Shown here piece after piece: positions 34,793 to 43,083 of a DNA stretch of 64,000 nucleotides. The position numbers were made by a program, and so were the translations under genes. The stretch lies in assembly GCF_000422285.1 (NCBI RefSeq), contig NZ_AULM01000002.1, forward strand, positions 186,001 to 250,000. Direction: 5' to 3'. Positions within the stretch are counted from its first letter, which is position 1; every line of letters begins with the position of its first letter. The notes beneath the pieces were generated by a model. The model made no database searches. It was not told where the DNA came from and worked only from the letters and a program-made list of their open reading frames with translations. The DNA comes from Desulfatiglans anilini DSM 4660 (lineage in GTDB: Bacteria; Desulfobacterota; DSM-4660; Desulfatiglandales; Desulfatiglandaceae).

Positions 34793-36262
34793 TCAGCCGT
34801 TCAGTCCGCGGCGCCAGAGATACAGGGCGATGCCGGCGGCGAGCGCGGCGTTCAGCGATTCGACGCCGCGGGCCATAGGGATCGAAAGCGTCTCCGCCTT
34901 TGCCAGGGTATCGGTCAGCCCGGGGCCTTCAAGTCCCGGTATCAGGCAGAAGCGCTCAGGAAAGTGGAACCGCCCGATGTCGCGCCCTGCCGGTGAGAGG
35001 GCGATCAGCGGCAGCCGGTCCGGGTGGAGCGCTTCGATGGAGGGGCCCTCCAGCAGCGGCACCCGGAAAAGGGTGCTGCCTGCCGCCCGCACGGCCTTCG
35101 GGTGGAAGGGGTGCGAGGCTTCCTGCAGGAGCACGACGCGGTCCACTGCGAAGGCTGCGGACGAGCGGATGACGGCGCCGACGTTGGCCGGGTCCTGGAA
35201 GGGGACGAGCAGGGTGCAGCCCGGCGGCGCGCCGGCCGCGGACCACGTTTCCATCGAGGGCAGGCGCACGAGGAGGACCGGGTAGCGCGTATCGAAAAGG
35301 TCGATCTGGCGGAAGAGGTCCCGGGCGAGCACATAGGCCGGCAAGCCGTTTGGCAGGGGAAGGTCCGGCGGGTCTTCCCCCTGGCAATAGATGATGCCGG
35401 CGGCCTGCGCCGGAAAGTCCGCGAGGATCTCGGCGATATTTTTCGCCCCCCAGAAGAGGGCTGTTCCGAGCTTTTTGATCCCGCGCGCCCGGGTCATTTT
35501 CTGGAGGTCTTTGAAGAAGGGGTTGGCCGCGCTGGTGATCTCCGCGGCCTCCCGCTGCGGGGCGGCCGCCGCGAGCGGGGCGGCCCCGGCCGTCAGCGGT
35601 CTTCGCGCCCGCGGCCCGGCCCCCTCCCGGCGTTTGAAGACGATGAGGCGGCGGCGGTGCGGGGTCTGCGGGATGATGTAGGCGCTGTCCCCCTTCAGTT
35701 CATAGGTTTCCCCGAGCCGCCTCGATGCCTCTGCCAGTTCTTCGTCGCAGTGCGGCCCCTTCATGAAGATCACCTCTCCGCCCGGCGGCAGAAAGGGCTC
35801 CACCCTCGCAAGCGTCCTCCCGATGGTTTCCACCGCCCGGGTGATAACCCCCTGGACCGGGAGGTCGAAATCGGGTTTAATAGTGGCATGAAGGATGGTG
35901 ACCCCCGACAGTCCCAGCAGATCGCAGACCTCCTGGAGGAAATCGACCCGTTTGCGGCGACCCTCGGCCAGGATCAGTTCGATCTCCGGCCGCCGGATCT
36001 TGATGGGGATGCCGGGGAACCCTGCGCCCGAGCCGATGTCCAGGAGCGGGGAGGGCAGGTCGATGAGTTGGGGCACCAGGGAGCAGTCTACATAGTGTTT
36101 GATGACCATGTTGTCGAAATGGGTGATCCGCGTCAGGTCGAGTTCGGCGTTCCGTTCGCGCAGGTGCGTGTGGAACCGCCAGAACTGCCTGGCCTCCTGC
36201 TCCGAAAGCATGATGCCGCTGCGCTCGAAGAGGGCGATCATGGCCTTGAGGCCTGGACGCAT
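34793..36262 (-). CDS. Fused RsmG 16S rRNA methyltransferase and SpoU/TrmH-type RNA methyltransferase
   Basis: A 489-residue protein with two enzymes. Residues 1-215 are RsmG (16S rRNA m7G527 methyltransferase), with LDIGSGAGFPGIPIKIRRPE and the RAV motif in VITRAVETIGRT. After an Ala/Pro-rich linker (about 220-250) the C-terminal 240 residues form a SpoU/TrmH module: an N-terminal substrate-binding part (NPFFKDLQKMTRARG, common in RlmB/TsnR-like proteins), then the knotted domain with PANVGAVIRSSAAFAVDRVV, CLIPGLEGPGL and IPMARGVESLNAALAAGIAL (motifs 1-3). The start is ATG at 36262, five bases after AGGAG. The sequence reads in one frame, so this is a real fusion rather than overlap. The SpoU target is unknown. 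Confidence 0.9.
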   Translation of the reverse strand: MRPGLKAMIALFERSGIMLSEQEARQFWRFHTHLRERNAELDLTRITHFDNMVIKHYVDCSLVPQLIDLPSPLLDIGSGAGFPGIPIKIRRPEIELILAEGRRKRVDFLQEVCDLLGLSGVTILHATIKPDFDLPVQGVITRAVETIGRTLARVEPFLPPGGEVIFMKGPHCDEELAEASRRLGETYELKGDSAYIIPQTPHRRRLIVFKRREGAGPRARRPLTAGAAPLAAAAPQREAAEITSAANPFFKDLQKMTRARGIKKLGTALFWGAKNIAEILADFPAQAAGIIYCQGEDPPDLPLPNGLPAYVLARDLFRQIDLFDTRYPVLLVRLPSMETWSAAGAPPGCTLLVPFQDPANVGAVIRSSAAFAVDRVVLLQEASHPFHPKAVRAAGSTLFRVPLLEGPSIEALHPDRLPLIALSPAGRDIGRFHFPERFCLIPGLEGPGLTDTLAKAETLSIPMARGVESLNAALAAGIALYLWRRGLNG

Positions 36263-36327
36263 CGGGTCTCCTCTCATCATATTGCGTTTCGTGCCGGCGC
36301 CGCCGGTCCGGAAGCGGGTGGTTCGAG

Positions 36328-37011
36328 ATGATCGCTCATCGAGAGACGGTTAGGGTCCTCTACGAGGACAACCACCTGCTGGGGCTTTACAAGCCGGCCG
36401 GGATGCTGGTGCAGGGCGACCACACCGGGGATTACTCGCTTCTCGAGTGGGCGAAGGACTATATCCGGGCGCGTTACGCAAAGCCCGGCGAGGTCTTCGT
36501 GGGGCTGGTGCACCGGCTGGATCGCCCGGTTGCGGGGGTGGTCCTCCTGGCGCGCACCTCCAAGGCGGCGCGGCGGCTTTCGGAACAGTTCCGTGAGCGG
36601 AGCTGCCGGAAGATCTATCGTGCCGTTGTCGTCGGCACGCCGCAACCCGCTGAGGGCGCCCTGACCTCCTATGTGAGCTGGAACGGAAAAAGGGCGCTCA
36701 TCGTACCAGCAGAGCACCCTGATGCAAAAAAGGCCGAACTGCGCTATCGAACCCTGGACCAGCGGGGCGGATCGAGCCTGGTCGAGGTCGAACTTCTGAG
36801 TGGGCGCCACCACCAGATCCGGTTGCAGCTCGCCTCCATCGGCTGTCCCATTCTCGGAGACCGGCTTTACGGCGGCAGGGCGGCAGGAAAAACCGGCCTC
36901 CTGGCCCTCCTGGCCTGCAGCCTGACCGTCCGCCATCCGACCCGGGACGAAGCGGTCACCCTCGTTTCCCCGATCCCTCCCGCCTGGCCCTGGCCTCCCG
37001 GCAAGGACTGA
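36328..37011 (+). CDS. RluA-family RNA pseudouridine synthase
   Basis: A 227-residue pseudouridine synthase without an S4 domain. The catalytic motif HRLDRPVAGVVLLART (Asp about residue 65) and GRHHQIRLQLASIGCPILGD are diagnostic of the RluA group. It converts uridine to pseudouridine in rRNA or tRNA; the target cannot be told from sequence. It diverges from the rsmG fusion gene, with 65 bases between the starts. Confidence 0.93.
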   Translation: MIAHRETVRVLYEDNHLLGLYKPAGMLVQGDHTGDYSLLEWAKDYIRARYAKPGEVFVGLVHRLDRPVAGVVLLARTSKAARRLSEQFRERSCRKIYRAVVVGTPQPAEGALTSYVSWNGKRALIVPAEHPDAKKAELRYRTLDQRGGSSLVEVELLSGRHHQIRLQLASIGCPILGDRLYGGRAAGKTGLLALLACSLTVRHPTRDEAVTLVSPIPPAWPWPPGKD

Positions 37012-37035
37012 AGGGCGCGAGCAGCGGCGAATCGA

Positions 37036-37161
37036 TCAGGCCTGTGCCTGGCCTCCGCGCGCGAGGCGCTCTTCACGGGCCCGCGCTTTGAGCCGTTTTT
37101 CCCGGCGGCGCCGACGGCGTTCGATTTCTCGTTTTCTTTCGATCTTCTTGTGCTTGGCCAT
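37036..37161 (-). CDS. Very small, highly basic protein (41 residues)
   Basis: A 41-residue protein starting MAKHKKIERKREIERRRRRR and ending GGQAQA; more than half of its residues are Lys or Arg. AGAGAGG lies ten bases before the ATG and a good promoter is 75 bases upstream, so it is probably expressed. Similar short Lys/Arg helices occur among nucleic-acid or ribosome-associated proteins (inference). It is convergent with the pseudouridine synthase, whose stop is 25 bases away. Confidence 0.65.
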   Translation of the reverse strand: MAKHKKIERKREIERRRRRREKRLKARAREERLARGGQAQA

Positions 37162-37232
37162 GGGGTTTTGTTCCTCTCTGGTTTCCGAACGGAAACGATT
37201 TTTTCTTATCGATGAAAAAGATGTGATCTTTC

Positions 37233-37261
37233 TTTCTAGCGAAGAAATCGCCCCAGGTCAA
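37233..37261 (-). promoter_or_regulatory. Putative promoter of the small basic protein gene
   Basis: TTGACC (37261-37256) and TAGAAA (37238-37233) are 17 bases apart on the minus strand. It lies between metF and the small basic gene, in a locally AT-rich stretch. Confidence 0.55.
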
Positions 37262-37313
37262 CGGTAAACTGCCGCTGAAGACCGGGCGGGGCAGGCTTTT
37301 TCCTGCCGTCTTT

Positions 37314-38201
37314 TCAGAGGAGCCCCGCCTCGGCCATGATCTCCGGGACGACCTCCTCCTTCCCGATGGCCATGATGTGCACGCCGTCGCAGATCTCCTC
37401 CTCCTCGATCCGGCGGATCATCCGCCCTGCGATCTCGATTCCCTTGCGGAGAGCGCCCCCTTTCGGAGCCGCCGCCATCTCGTCGATCAACGCCTGGGGT
37501 ACCACCACCCCCGCCACGTTCTTGTTCATGAACCGGGCCATAGGGGCGGAGGTGAGCAGGATGATGCCCGCCAGGATCTTGACGGGGAAACGCCGGGCGT
37601 AGTCCATGAAGCGCTTGAAGTTGTCGAGGTCGTAGACTGCCTGGGTCTGGATGAATTCGGCGCCGGCCTCGATCTTCTTCTCGAACTTGATCAACTGCGG
37701 CTCGATGGGGTTGGCCTCCGGCGTGACGATGGCCCCTGCGCACATTTCGATGGCCCCGTCGAGTTCGTTGCCGGCTATGTCCTTGCCGCGCTCCATGGTG
37801 CGGATGGCTGCGAGGAGCTGGGAGGAGTCGAGGTCGAACACGCCCTTGGCCTCTTTGTGGTCACCCAGCATGACCGAGTCGCCGGTCAGGCAGAGGACAT
37901 TGCGGATGCCGCGGCTGTAGGCGAAGAGGAGATCGGCCTGGAGGGCGAGGCGGTTGCGGTCCCGGCAGGTCATCTGGAGGATAGGCTCGCCGCCGTGCTC
38001 CTTGACCAAGAGGGCGCCCCCGAGGGACGGGTAGCGCATGACCGAACTCTGATGGTCGGTCACATTCAGGCCATCCACCTTGTCCTTCAGTATCTCCACA
38101 TGATGCTGCATCTTCTCGAGGCGGGTGCCCTTGGAGGGGGCCGCTTCGGCCGTCACCACGAACTTGCCGGAATCCAGGGCCTTCTTGAATGCAGAGGTCA
38201 T
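37314..38201 (-). CDS. metF: Methylenetetrahydrofolate reductase MetF
   Basis: A 295-residue MetF TIM-barrel flavoprotein. The conserved Glu stands in VVTAEAAPSKG, the Asp in LCLTGDS, and the Gln in FIQTQAVYDL, matching the E. coli MetF Glu28-Asp120-Gln183 set (knowledge). It reduces methylene- to methyl-tetrahydrofolate, the methyl branch of the Wood-Ljungdahl pathway in anaerobes. With MetV and the NuoF/NuoE/FdhA-like genes upstream it probably forms an electron-transfer complex (inference). The ATG at 38201 follows AAAGGATG. The frame is open 16 codons further upstream. Confidence 0.92.
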   Translation of the reverse strand: MTSAFKKALDSGKFVVTAEAAPSKGTRLEKMQHHVEILKDKVDGLNVTDHQSSVMRYPSLGGALLVKEHGGEPILQMTCRDRNRLALQADLLFAYSRGIRNVLCLTGDSVMLGDHKEAKGVFDLDSSQLLAAIRTMERGKDIAGNELDGAIEMCAGAIVTPEANPIEPQLIKFEKKIEAGAEFIQTQAVYDLDNFKRFMDYARRFPVKILAGIILLTSAPMARFMNKNVAGVVVPQALIDEMAAAPKGGALRKGIEIAGRMIRRIEEEEICDGVHIMAIGKEEVVPEIMAEAGLL

Positions 38202-38491
38202 GAGATCATCCTTTCCAGTTTCACACAGAGTGACGTTGGGGGCGTCCATTCATGCAGCCGCCCGGGCACCTGTGGCCGCCGGCGCCGCAACGCCTGCCGG
38301 CTGGCCGTATGCAGCCTGCAGCCCACTGCCCGGTCTTCGCTGCAGGCGGCCGGCCAAGCCCACCGTCCATCTTCGGTCGGGGGCATCGATTTCCGGCCTG
38401 CCTTACCGAAGGGGATCGACGGCCGGCGCCGCAATGCCTGCCTGGCGGCCTCCCTATGCAGCCTCTTTCCCCGAACCAGGCCGGCATCGCC
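38202..38491. repeat. Spacer between metV and metF with imperfect direct repeats
   Basis: About 290 very GC-rich bases without a supported gene. Two related stretches (38279-38316 and 38423-38463), both starting CCGGCGCCGCAAYGCCTGCC and ending TATGCAGCC, are separated by 107 bases; a third GCAGCC-containing fragment lies at 38252. Their role is unknown; they may be decayed duplications. The spacer breaks an otherwise tight operon. Confidence 0.45.
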
Positions 38492-39148
38492 TCAGGGGGC
38501 TGCGGGCAGGCGGTAGCGGCCGGGGCTCGGTTCGCCCAGGTGGTTCCGCGGGCGCTGGTAGCGGCGCATGGCGTCGAGCCGGTCCAGCTCCTTCAAACGG
38601 TTGTAAATCATCGTCCAGGCGCAGTCCTTGTCGGCGTCGATCTCGCACTTCCCGTTGTTGGTCCCGCCGCAGGGGCCGTTCACCAGGCCTTTGTGGCAGG
38701 CGGTGACGGGGCAGATCCCCCCGGTCTCCCCGATGATGCAGGTGCCGCACTGGGTGCAGACCTCGTCGAACCGCCCGTCCGGACGCTCCTTTCCGATGAA
38801 CAGGGTGTTCTGGGCTGGGATCACCAGCCGCCTCAGCTGACTCGCGATGGTCTGGACACCGAAGGCGCAGGACATCACCAGCAGGGCATCGGCCTGGTCG
38901 ATCCGGCCTCCCTGCTCGCTCAGGATCTGCGGCGTCAGGTTGTCGCAGGCAACCGGCACCACGGTCGTCCCGGTCACCACCTTGCCCTTCTCCGAGAGCG
39001 TCTGCTGCATGGCTGCGACTTCGGGTGCGCCGCCGGTGCGGGTCAGCGTGGTGCAGGTCCCGCAGCCGATGATGAATATCCTGTCCAACCCCTCGAGCAG
39101 GCGCTCGAGCTCCTCGATGGGCTTTGGCTGGGTGATGGTCCGGATCAT
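38492..39148 (-). CDS. metV: MetV, zinc/Fe-S partner of methylenetetrahydrofolate reductase
   Basis: A 218-residue protein of the MTHFR C-terminal (MetV) family. Cys-rich signatures are GCGTCTTLTRTGG near the N-terminus and the block CTQCGTCIIGETGGICPVTA followed by NGPCGGTNNGKCEID and KDCAW. In acetogens MetV forms a heterodimer with MetF and is thought to accept electrons from partner subunits. The start overlaps the stop of the NuoF-GltD gene (ATGA). Members bind Fe-S clusters and zinc. Confidence 0.93.
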   Translation of the reverse strand: MIRTITQPKPIEELERLLEGLDRIFIIGCGTCTTLTRTGGAPEVAAMQQTLSEKGKVVTGTTVVPVACDNLTPQILSEQGGRIDQADALLVMSCAFGVQTIASQLRRLVIPAQNTLFIGKERPDGRFDEVCTQCGTCIIGETGGICPVTACHKGLVNGPCGGTNNGKCEIDADKDCAWTMIYNRLKELDRLDAMRRYQRPRNHLGEPSPGRYRLPAAP

Positions 39149-42100
39149 GCTCGACTCCTCTCTTTTTCAAGGTCGCACCTGAGGCAGCGCCGTGCTTCCA
39201 CGTGGGCCTGTTCGGCGCTGAATCCCCTTTCAACCTCCCGAAAGTCCTGGACCCGCTCTGAGGGGTCCTCCATCTCGACCAGTATGCGAGGCCGATCCTC
39301 CGTCGATTCTTCCTCGAGGGCGAGGCCCGTATCCTGCGCCAGGGGCGTTTTTTCATCCACCATTCGAATTCCGGAGCTGTCCCCCTGCAGATACTTGTCG
39401 ATGGCCAGGGCCGCGCGGCGGCCGGAGGCGATCGCCCGGATCACGAAGGTCGGACCGGTGGTGAAATCCCCGCCGGCGAAGACCCCGGGGATATTGGTGG
39501 CGAGGGTGTTTTCGTTCACGGCGAGGGTGCCCCATAAAGCGCGTTCGAGCTGGCTGTCCTCGGGCAGGAACGACATGTCGGGCGCCTGGCCGATGGCGAT
39601 GATGATGTGGTCGGCCTTGATGAACTGGGTGTCGTCCGCGTCGCACTCCGGGCTGAAGCGGCCGTTCTGGTCGAAGACGGAAAGGCAGTGCATGAACTGG
39701 ATGCCGCTGACGGCGCCGTTCGTATGTTCGATCTGAACCGGCGACCAGGCTGGGTTGATGACGATGCCCTCCTCGATCGTCTCCTCCACGTCCTTCTCCC
39801 AGGCCGGCATCTCGTCGCGCTTTTCGAGACAGAAGAGCTGGACGTCCTCCGCCCCGGCGCGCAGGGCCGTCCGGGCCACGTCCATGGCCACGTTGCCCCC
39901 GCCGATGACCACGGTCTTTCCGGACAGCCGGCCGCCCAGCCCCATCCGCACATCTCTGAGGAACGTGAGGCCGTAATGGAGCCCGGCCAGCCCCTCCTCC
40001 TCCCCGGGGATGCCGATCCGCTTGCTCGCCTGGGCGCCCGCGGCGATGAAGACGGCGCTGAAGCCCTCCTTGAGGAGGTCGTTGATGGTGTGGTTGGCAT
40101 CGATGGGATGATTGCACACGATCCGGACGCCCGCGTTGGAGATCGATTGGATCTCGAGGTCGATGACGGCGCGCGGGAGGCGGAACTCCGGGACGGCGAT
40201 CCCGAGCATGCCACCCGGCACCGGCTGGGCCTCGAAGACGGTCGCGGCATACCCCATTTTGGCCAGGAAATAGGCGCAGGTGAGGCCCGCCGGTCCGGCG
40301 CCCACCACCGCCACCTTCTGGGGGCGGGTCACGGGGAACGGCGCGTGGGCCGCCCCGAAGCGCTGGTAATACCAGTCGGCGGCAAAGCGCTTGAGGGCGC
40401 GGATCGCGACCGGTTCGTCAAGTTCGCCGCGCCGGCACTTGTATTCGCAGGGGTGGATGCAGACCCGCCCGCAGACGGCCGGGAAGGGGTTGCGCTCGCG
40501 GATGATGTCGACCGCCGCCCTGTAATCCTTTTGGGCGATCGCCGCCACGTAGTTGGGGACGTCGATGCCGGCCGGGCAGGCGTGCTGGCAGGCCGAGATC
40601 ACCATGGCGTCGCAGACCGCCCCCGCGCAGCGGTGCTCCTGGATGTGCTCCCGGTACTCGTCCTCGAAGTACATCAGGGTGGACAGGGCCGGTTTGGGGC
40701 TTGCCTGCCCGAGGCCGCACAGGGACGCCTCGGTCATCGTGCGTCCGATCGATTGGATGGCCGCGATGTCCTCGGCCCGCCCGCGCCCATCGGTGATGCG
40801 GCTCAGGGTCTCGAGGAGCTGGGTGGTCCCGAGGCGGCACGGGGCGCATTTGCCGCAGGATTCCGACTGGGTGAAGTTGAGGAAGAAGCGCGCGATTTCC
40901 ACCATGCAGTTGTTCTCGTCCAGGACCACCATTCCGCCCGAGCCCATGATGGCCCCGATCCGCTGGATGGTGTCGTAGTCGATGGGCAAATTCAGAAAGC
41001 GCGCCGGGACGCAGCCGCCGGCCGGCCCGCCCATCTGCACCGCCTTGAAGCTCCGTCCCTTCGGGATGCCGCCCCCGATGTCGAAGACGACCTCCTTGAT
41101 CGTCGTGCCGATTGGGACCTCCACGAGCCCGGTGTTGTTGACCTTGCCGGCCAGAGAGAAGATCTTGGTTCCGCGGCTGGCCTCCGTGCCCATCTCCGCG
41201 TACCAGGCTGCGCCGTGGGCGACGATGAGCGGGATGTTGGCCAGGGTCTCGACGTTGTTGATGTTGGTGGGCTTGCCGTCGACGCCGGCCTGTGCCGGGA
41301 AGGGCGGGCGGGGGCGCGGCATGCCGCGCCGGCCCTCGATGGAGGCCATGAGCGCGGTCTCTTCGCCGCATACAAAGGCCCCGGCGCCCTTCTTGAGCGA
41401 CAGGTGAAAATCGTAGCCGGTGCCGAGGATGTTTTCGCCGGCAAGCCCGAGTTCCAGGCACTGCTCGATGGCCAGGTTCAGGTGTTCGACGGCGATGGGG
41501 TACTCCTCGCGCACGTAGATGATGCCGTATTCGGCGCCCATGGCATATCCGCCGATCATCATCCCCTCGATCACGGCGTGGGGGTCGCCTTCGAGCAGCG
41601 CCCGGTCCATGAAGGCCCCGGGGTCCCCCTCATCCGCGTTGCAGACGAGGTATTTCGGGGTGGCTTGAGACTGGCGGGCCAAACGCCACTTGAGGCCGGT
41701 CGGGAACCCCGCTCCGCCGCGGCCCCGCAGCTTCGACTGGACGACCTCCTCGATCACCGATTCCGGGGTCATCTTCGTCAAGGCCTTGACGAGGGCCTTG
41801 TATCCGCCCGCGGCGATGTAGTGTTCGATCCGGGTGGGGTCGATCCGGCCGCAGTGGGCCAGGACCCGCCGCACCTGCTTCTGATAGAAGGGGATCTGGT
41901 TGCGGTGGTAGATGGGCTGTCCGCTCTTCGGGTCGCGGTAGGCCAACCGATCGATCAACCGGCCCTCTTTCAGGGTGCTCCGCACGATCTCCGGCGCGTC
42001 CTGCGGATCGACCTCCTGGTACTGGACACCCAGGGGCTCGATCGCCACGACCGGCGCCTTGGCGCAAAACCCGTGGCACCCGGTCGAGCGGACCTCGACC

Positions 42101-42276
42101 TGGCGGTCGAGCCCGGCCCGCGCGACTTCCTCCTGCAGGGCGTCCCGCACGGCGGCCGCCCCGTAAGCCCGGCAGCCGGTCATGCAGACATGGACCTCGG
42201 TCCGCCCGGCGCCGGCCTCGGCCAGGATCTTGTTCCGCAGCCATTCCAGTTGGCCGATGGATGCGAGCTTCTGCAT
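39145..42276 (-). CDS. NuoF-GltD fusion: FMN/NAD(H) dehydrogenase fused to a GltD-like flavoprotein
   Basis: A 1043-residue multidomain oxidoreductase. Residues 1-110: thioredoxin-like [2Fe-2S] domain (HVCMTGCRAYGA, RSTGCHGFCAKAPVV). Residues about 130-540: NuoF core with GRGGAGFPTGLKW (FMN), CNADEGDPGAFMDR, and the 4Fe-4S motif CGKCAPCRLG. Residues about 560-680: a Cys-rich linker (VCDAMVISACQHACPAGIDV, CGRVCIHPCEYKCRRGE) as in GltD. Residues about 690-980: a GltD/NfnB-like module with VAVVGAGPAGLTCAYFLA (FAD) and VVIGGGNVAMDVARTALRAG (NAD(P)H). It ends EARRCLRCDLEKE. Similar fusions belong to HylABC/HydABC-type bifurcating complexes. It follows NuoE by four bases and overlaps metV. Confidence 0.92.
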   Translation of the reverse strand: MQKLASIGQLEWLRNKILAEAGAGRTEVHVCMTGCRAYGAAAVRDALQEEVARAGLDRQVEVRSTGCHGFCAKAPVVAIEPLGVQYQEVDPQDAPEIVRSTLKEGRLIDRLAYRDPKSGQPIYHRNQIPFYQKQVRRVLAHCGRIDPTRIEHYIAAGGYKALVKALTKMTPESVIEEVVQSKLRGRGGAGFPTGLKWRLARQSQATPKYLVCNADEGDPGAFMDRALLEGDPHAVIEGMMIGGYAMGAEYGIIYVREEYPIAVEHLNLAIEQCLELGLAGENILGTGYDFHLSLKKGAGAFVCGEETALMASIEGRRGMPRPRPPFPAQAGVDGKPTNINNVETLANIPLIVAHGAAWYAEMGTEASRGTKIFSLAGKVNNTGLVEVPIGTTIKEVVFDIGGGIPKGRSFKAVQMGGPAGGCVPARFLNLPIDYDTIQRIGAIMGSGGMVVLDENNCMVEIARFFLNFTQSESCGKCAPCRLGTTQLLETLSRITDGRGRAEDIAAIQSIGRTMTEASLCGLGQASPKPALSTLMYFEDEYREHIQEHRCAGAVCDAMVISACQHACPAGIDVPNYVAAIAQKDYRAAVDIIRERNPFPAVCGRVCIHPCEYKCRRGELDEPVAIRALKRFAADWYYQRFGAAHAPFPVTRPQKVAVVGAGPAGLTCAYFLAKMGYAATVFEAQPVPGGMLGIAVPEFRLPRAVIDLEIQSISNAGVRIVCNHPIDANHTINDLLKEGFSAVFIAAGAQASKRIGIPGEEEGLAGLHYGLTFLRDVRMGLGGRLSGKTVVIGGGNVAMDVARTALRAGAEDVQLFCLEKRDEMPAWEKDVEETIEEGIVINPAWSPVQIEHTNGAVSGIQFMHCLSVFDQNGRFSPECDADDTQFIKADHIIIAIGQAPDMSFLPEDSQLERALWGTLAVNENTLATNIPGVFAGGDFTTGPTFVIRAIASGRRAALAIDKYLQGDSSGIRMVDEKTPLAQDTGLALEEESTEDRPRILVEMEDPSERVQDFREVERGFSAEQAHVEARRCLRCDLEKERSRA

Positions 42277-42280
42277 GGGC

Positions 42281-42769
42281 TTACGCCTCCTCTTTGTCTT
42301 TGCGATACTCGCTGAGCACGCTGGCCACCTTGGTCGGGTTGAGCCTGCCGAAGTAATCGCGGTTGACCATCATGGTCGGGGCCAGAAAGCAGGCCCCGAG
42401 GCAGGCGACGGTCTCGAGGGTGAACTGGTAGTCGGGGCTGGTTTCGCCCTCCTCGAGGTCGAGTTCCTTCTGGATCAGGCGGAGGATGCTCCGGCTGCCC
42501 TTCACGTGGCAGGCCGTTCCGCGGCAGACCTTCAGGACGCAGCGGCCTTTGGGCTTGAGGGAAAAGCCCGAGTAAAAGGTCACCACCCCCTGGACCTGCG
42601 CGGGGAAGAGCTGCAGGGCGTCGGCGATGGGCTCGATGGCCTCGGGCGGGACATAGCCGAAGGCCTCCTGGACCTCCTGGAGGAGCGGGATCAGGCCCCA
42701 GCTTTCCTCGCGGTGTTTGGCGATGATCCGGTCGAGTGTCTCGCTGTCGAAACGGGTCGTGTCTTCCAT
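42281..42769 (-). CDS. NuoE-like [2Fe-2S] subunit
   Basis: A 162-residue NuoE-type protein: an N-terminal helical bundle with LQEVQEAFGYVPPEAIEPIA and a thioredoxin-like [2Fe-2S] domain whose four Cys stand in CRGTACHVKGS and VACLGACFLAPTMMVN. NuoE passes electrons from the FMN of NuoF. It is directly upstream of the NuoF-GltD gene (four-base gap). The upstream gap to the large FdhA-like gene (314 bases) is long for a co-transcribed operon. Confidence 0.93.
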   Translation of the reverse strand: MEDTTRFDSETLDRIIAKHREESWGLIPLLQEVQEAFGYVPPEAIEPIADALQLFPAQVQGVVTFYSGFSLKPKGRCVLKVCRGTACHVKGSRSILRLIQKELDLEEGETSPDYQFTLETVACLGACFLAPTMMVNRDYFGRLNPTKVASVLSEYRKDKEEA

Positions 42770-42979
42770 GGAAACGCTCCTTGATCCTCGGGAATGTCCT
42801 GGGTCGATAATCCTCGGGAAAAATTCCGCGGCGATGGTTCGAAGCCCAGCCGGTTTTACATGGCTTCGCTTGCGGTTCTCCCTACCTTATGCTCTTTCAT
42901 TTGGATAACCCTGGTGACGGCCGCGTTTCCGGGCCCCGCGTGGCCGCGCAACCTGCGGCGGAAGGGGGTCCTTTTCACG

Positions 42980-43007
42980 GCCCGGAGGCCTGATGAGGCT
43001 TCCGGGC
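42980..43007. repeat. Hairpin in the gap between the FdhA-like gene and nuoE
   Basis: GCCCGGAGGCC (42980-42990) and GGCTTCCGGGC (42997-43007) pair with one G-U mismatch around a 6-base loop. It lies about 77 bases after the FdhA-like stop on the minus strand. No T-run follows, so it is not a clear terminator; an attenuator or processing site is possible. The rest of the 42770-43083 gap shows nothing else. Confidence 0.45.
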
Positions 43008-43083
43008 GCCTTTCAGGGTCGAGACGGGCGGCGGTGGCGCCTGAAGGTGCTTGTTCCCGCCCCGGCCCCGTCCATGGCAACGG

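Noticed and set aside
39607-42315. A 902-codon open frame on the plus strand
   Set aside because: It is antisense to the NuoF-GltD fusion, has no recognisable domains, and is expected from high-GC codon bias on the opposite strand.
42856-43080. A 74-codon minus-strand frame between the FdhA-like gene and nuoE
   Set aside because: Low-complexity Arg/Ala/Gly content, no start signal, and a hairpin crosses it.
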